Shown one piece after another: positions 63,658-64,000 of a stretch of DNA of 64,000 bases. Source of the DNA: Agrobacterium tumefaciens (lineage in GTDB: Bacteria > Pseudomonadota > Alphaproteobacteria > Rhizobiales > Rhizobiaceae). Positions within the stretch are counted from its first letter, which is position 1. Every line of letters begins with the position of its first letter. Where the stretch lies: the NCBI RefSeq assembly GCF_017726655.1, contig NZ_CP072308.1, forward strand, positions 2,361,001 to 2,425,000, in the 5' to 3' direction. The translations under genes were made by a program, and so were the position numbers. Below the pieces are notes generated by a model that did not search any database, was not told the origin of the DNA, and saw only the letters and a program-made list of their open reading frames with translations.

Positions 63658-64000
63658 TCAGACTCCGGGGAAAAACGGCTCCAGGTTCCGACGTACTCTT
63701 GCAAGCGGCGTTTCACCGCTGTCATCGGGAACGAAGCTCTGCCCGGTGATGCGCTCGTAAGCATCAATGTAGACCCTGGAGGTCTGGAGGACGAGATCCT
63801 GCGGGATTTCGGGAATGTCGTCCTTATAGGGATCGCAGCGCTCGGCGACCCAGGCTCTGACGAAGTCCTTGTCGAAGCTTGCCGGGCGGGTGCCACTCCG
63901 AAAGCTCTCGTCATAGCTGTCGGCCATCCAGTAGCGGCTGCTGTCCGGCGTATGGATTTCGTCAGCCAGGATGATGTTGCCGTTTTCATCCGTGCCGAAT
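63658..64000 (-). CDS. purC: SAICAR synthetase PurC, C-terminal part (5' end outside window)
   Basis: The last about 113 codons are visible. [23 protein letters not shown] is the conserved segment before the C-terminal helices, followed by [12 protein letters not shown] and [24 protein letters not shown]. The enzyme joins aspartate to CAIR in purine synthesis. The gene ends only two bases before the tetR start, so the regulator may be cotranscribed with it. Rhizobia can carry two purC copies; I cannot tell which this is. Confidence 0.9.
   Translation of the reverse strand, partial: FGTDENGNIILADEIHTPDSSRYWMADSYDESFRSGTRPASFDKDFVRAWVAERCDPYKDDIPEIPQDLVLQTSRVYIDAYERITGQSFVPDDSGETPLARVRRNLEPFFPGV

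Overview
The window reads as a chromosomal segment of a Rhizobiaceae alphaproteobacterium, most likely Agrobacterium or a close Rhizobium. This rests on protein flavour, high GC with dense overlapping operons, a thiCOSG operon behind a TPP riboswitch, an amino acid:[carrier protein] ligase cluster of the kind described in Agrobacterium and Bradyrhizobium, and an AmeABC-like RND pump next to purC. I see no tRNA, rRNA, insertion sequence, prophage, CRISPR array or replication origin. The species call is inference.

Layout. (1) 1-13206: a sugar-uptake and catabolism cluster with a truncated Gfo/Idh oxidoreductase, a MalFGEK-type ABC importer, an NTF2-like protein on the other strand, an RpiR/SIS regulator, an SDR dehydrogenase, a GH20 beta-hexosaminidase, an MlrC-like M81 protein, a SET-like MFS exporter and CutC. 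It looks like uptake and oxidative use of an amino-sugar glycoside. (2) 13172-27804: a surface or secreted glycan cluster. An oligopeptide-type ABC transporter (two-domain ATPase, binding protein, two permeases) is followed on the same strand by three glycosyltransferases. Beyond it lie a GT32 enzyme, a polysaccharide deacetylase, a GT4 enzyme, a WbpA-type nucleotide-sugar dehydrogenase and a small methyltransferase. (3) 27840-34011: a cyclic-nucleotide module with a membrane adenylate cyclase carrying a [2Fe-2S] ferredoxin domain, an MBL-fold hydrolase, a stand-alone cNMP-binding protein and a 905-residue ABC-like protein with broken ATPase motifs and a large insertion. (4) 34291-41930: an aminoacyl-carrier-protein system. 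The acp - acyl-CoA-dehydrogenase-like - ligase - DUF1839 - GH2 operon is tightly coupled and ends convergent with a double alpha/beta hydrolase that is divergent from the ABC-like gene. (5) 42118-46091: TPP riboswitch and thiC-thiO-thiS-thiG. (6) 46180-50258: P1-family peptidase, short ModE-like regulator and modABC with two putative Mo-boxes. (7) 50350-53418: FAD amine oxidase-like gene, LysR regulator, stand-alone Lrp/AsnC RAM domain, small conserved-looking protein. (8) 53798-56744: epmB-epmA divergent from efp, the EF-P lysylation set. (9) 56854-64000: RND outer-membrane factor, pump and adaptor, a TetR regulator, and the 3' end of purC, all on the minus strand.

How regions 3 and 4 may fit together: the cyclase makes a cyclic nucleotide, possibly under redox or heme control; the MBL protein could degrade it; the cNMP-binding protein could sense it; and the ABC-like protein could be the membrane output. 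Next to it, the ligase charges a small carrier protein with an amino acid, and DUF1839, which I judge to resemble the BtrH-type thiol acyltransferases, could pass the aminoacyl group to an acceptor. The translationally coupled GH2 enzyme hints that the acceptor or product is a glycoside. This two-part locus is the best candidate in the window for an undescribed system. The functional links are inference from gene order and motifs.
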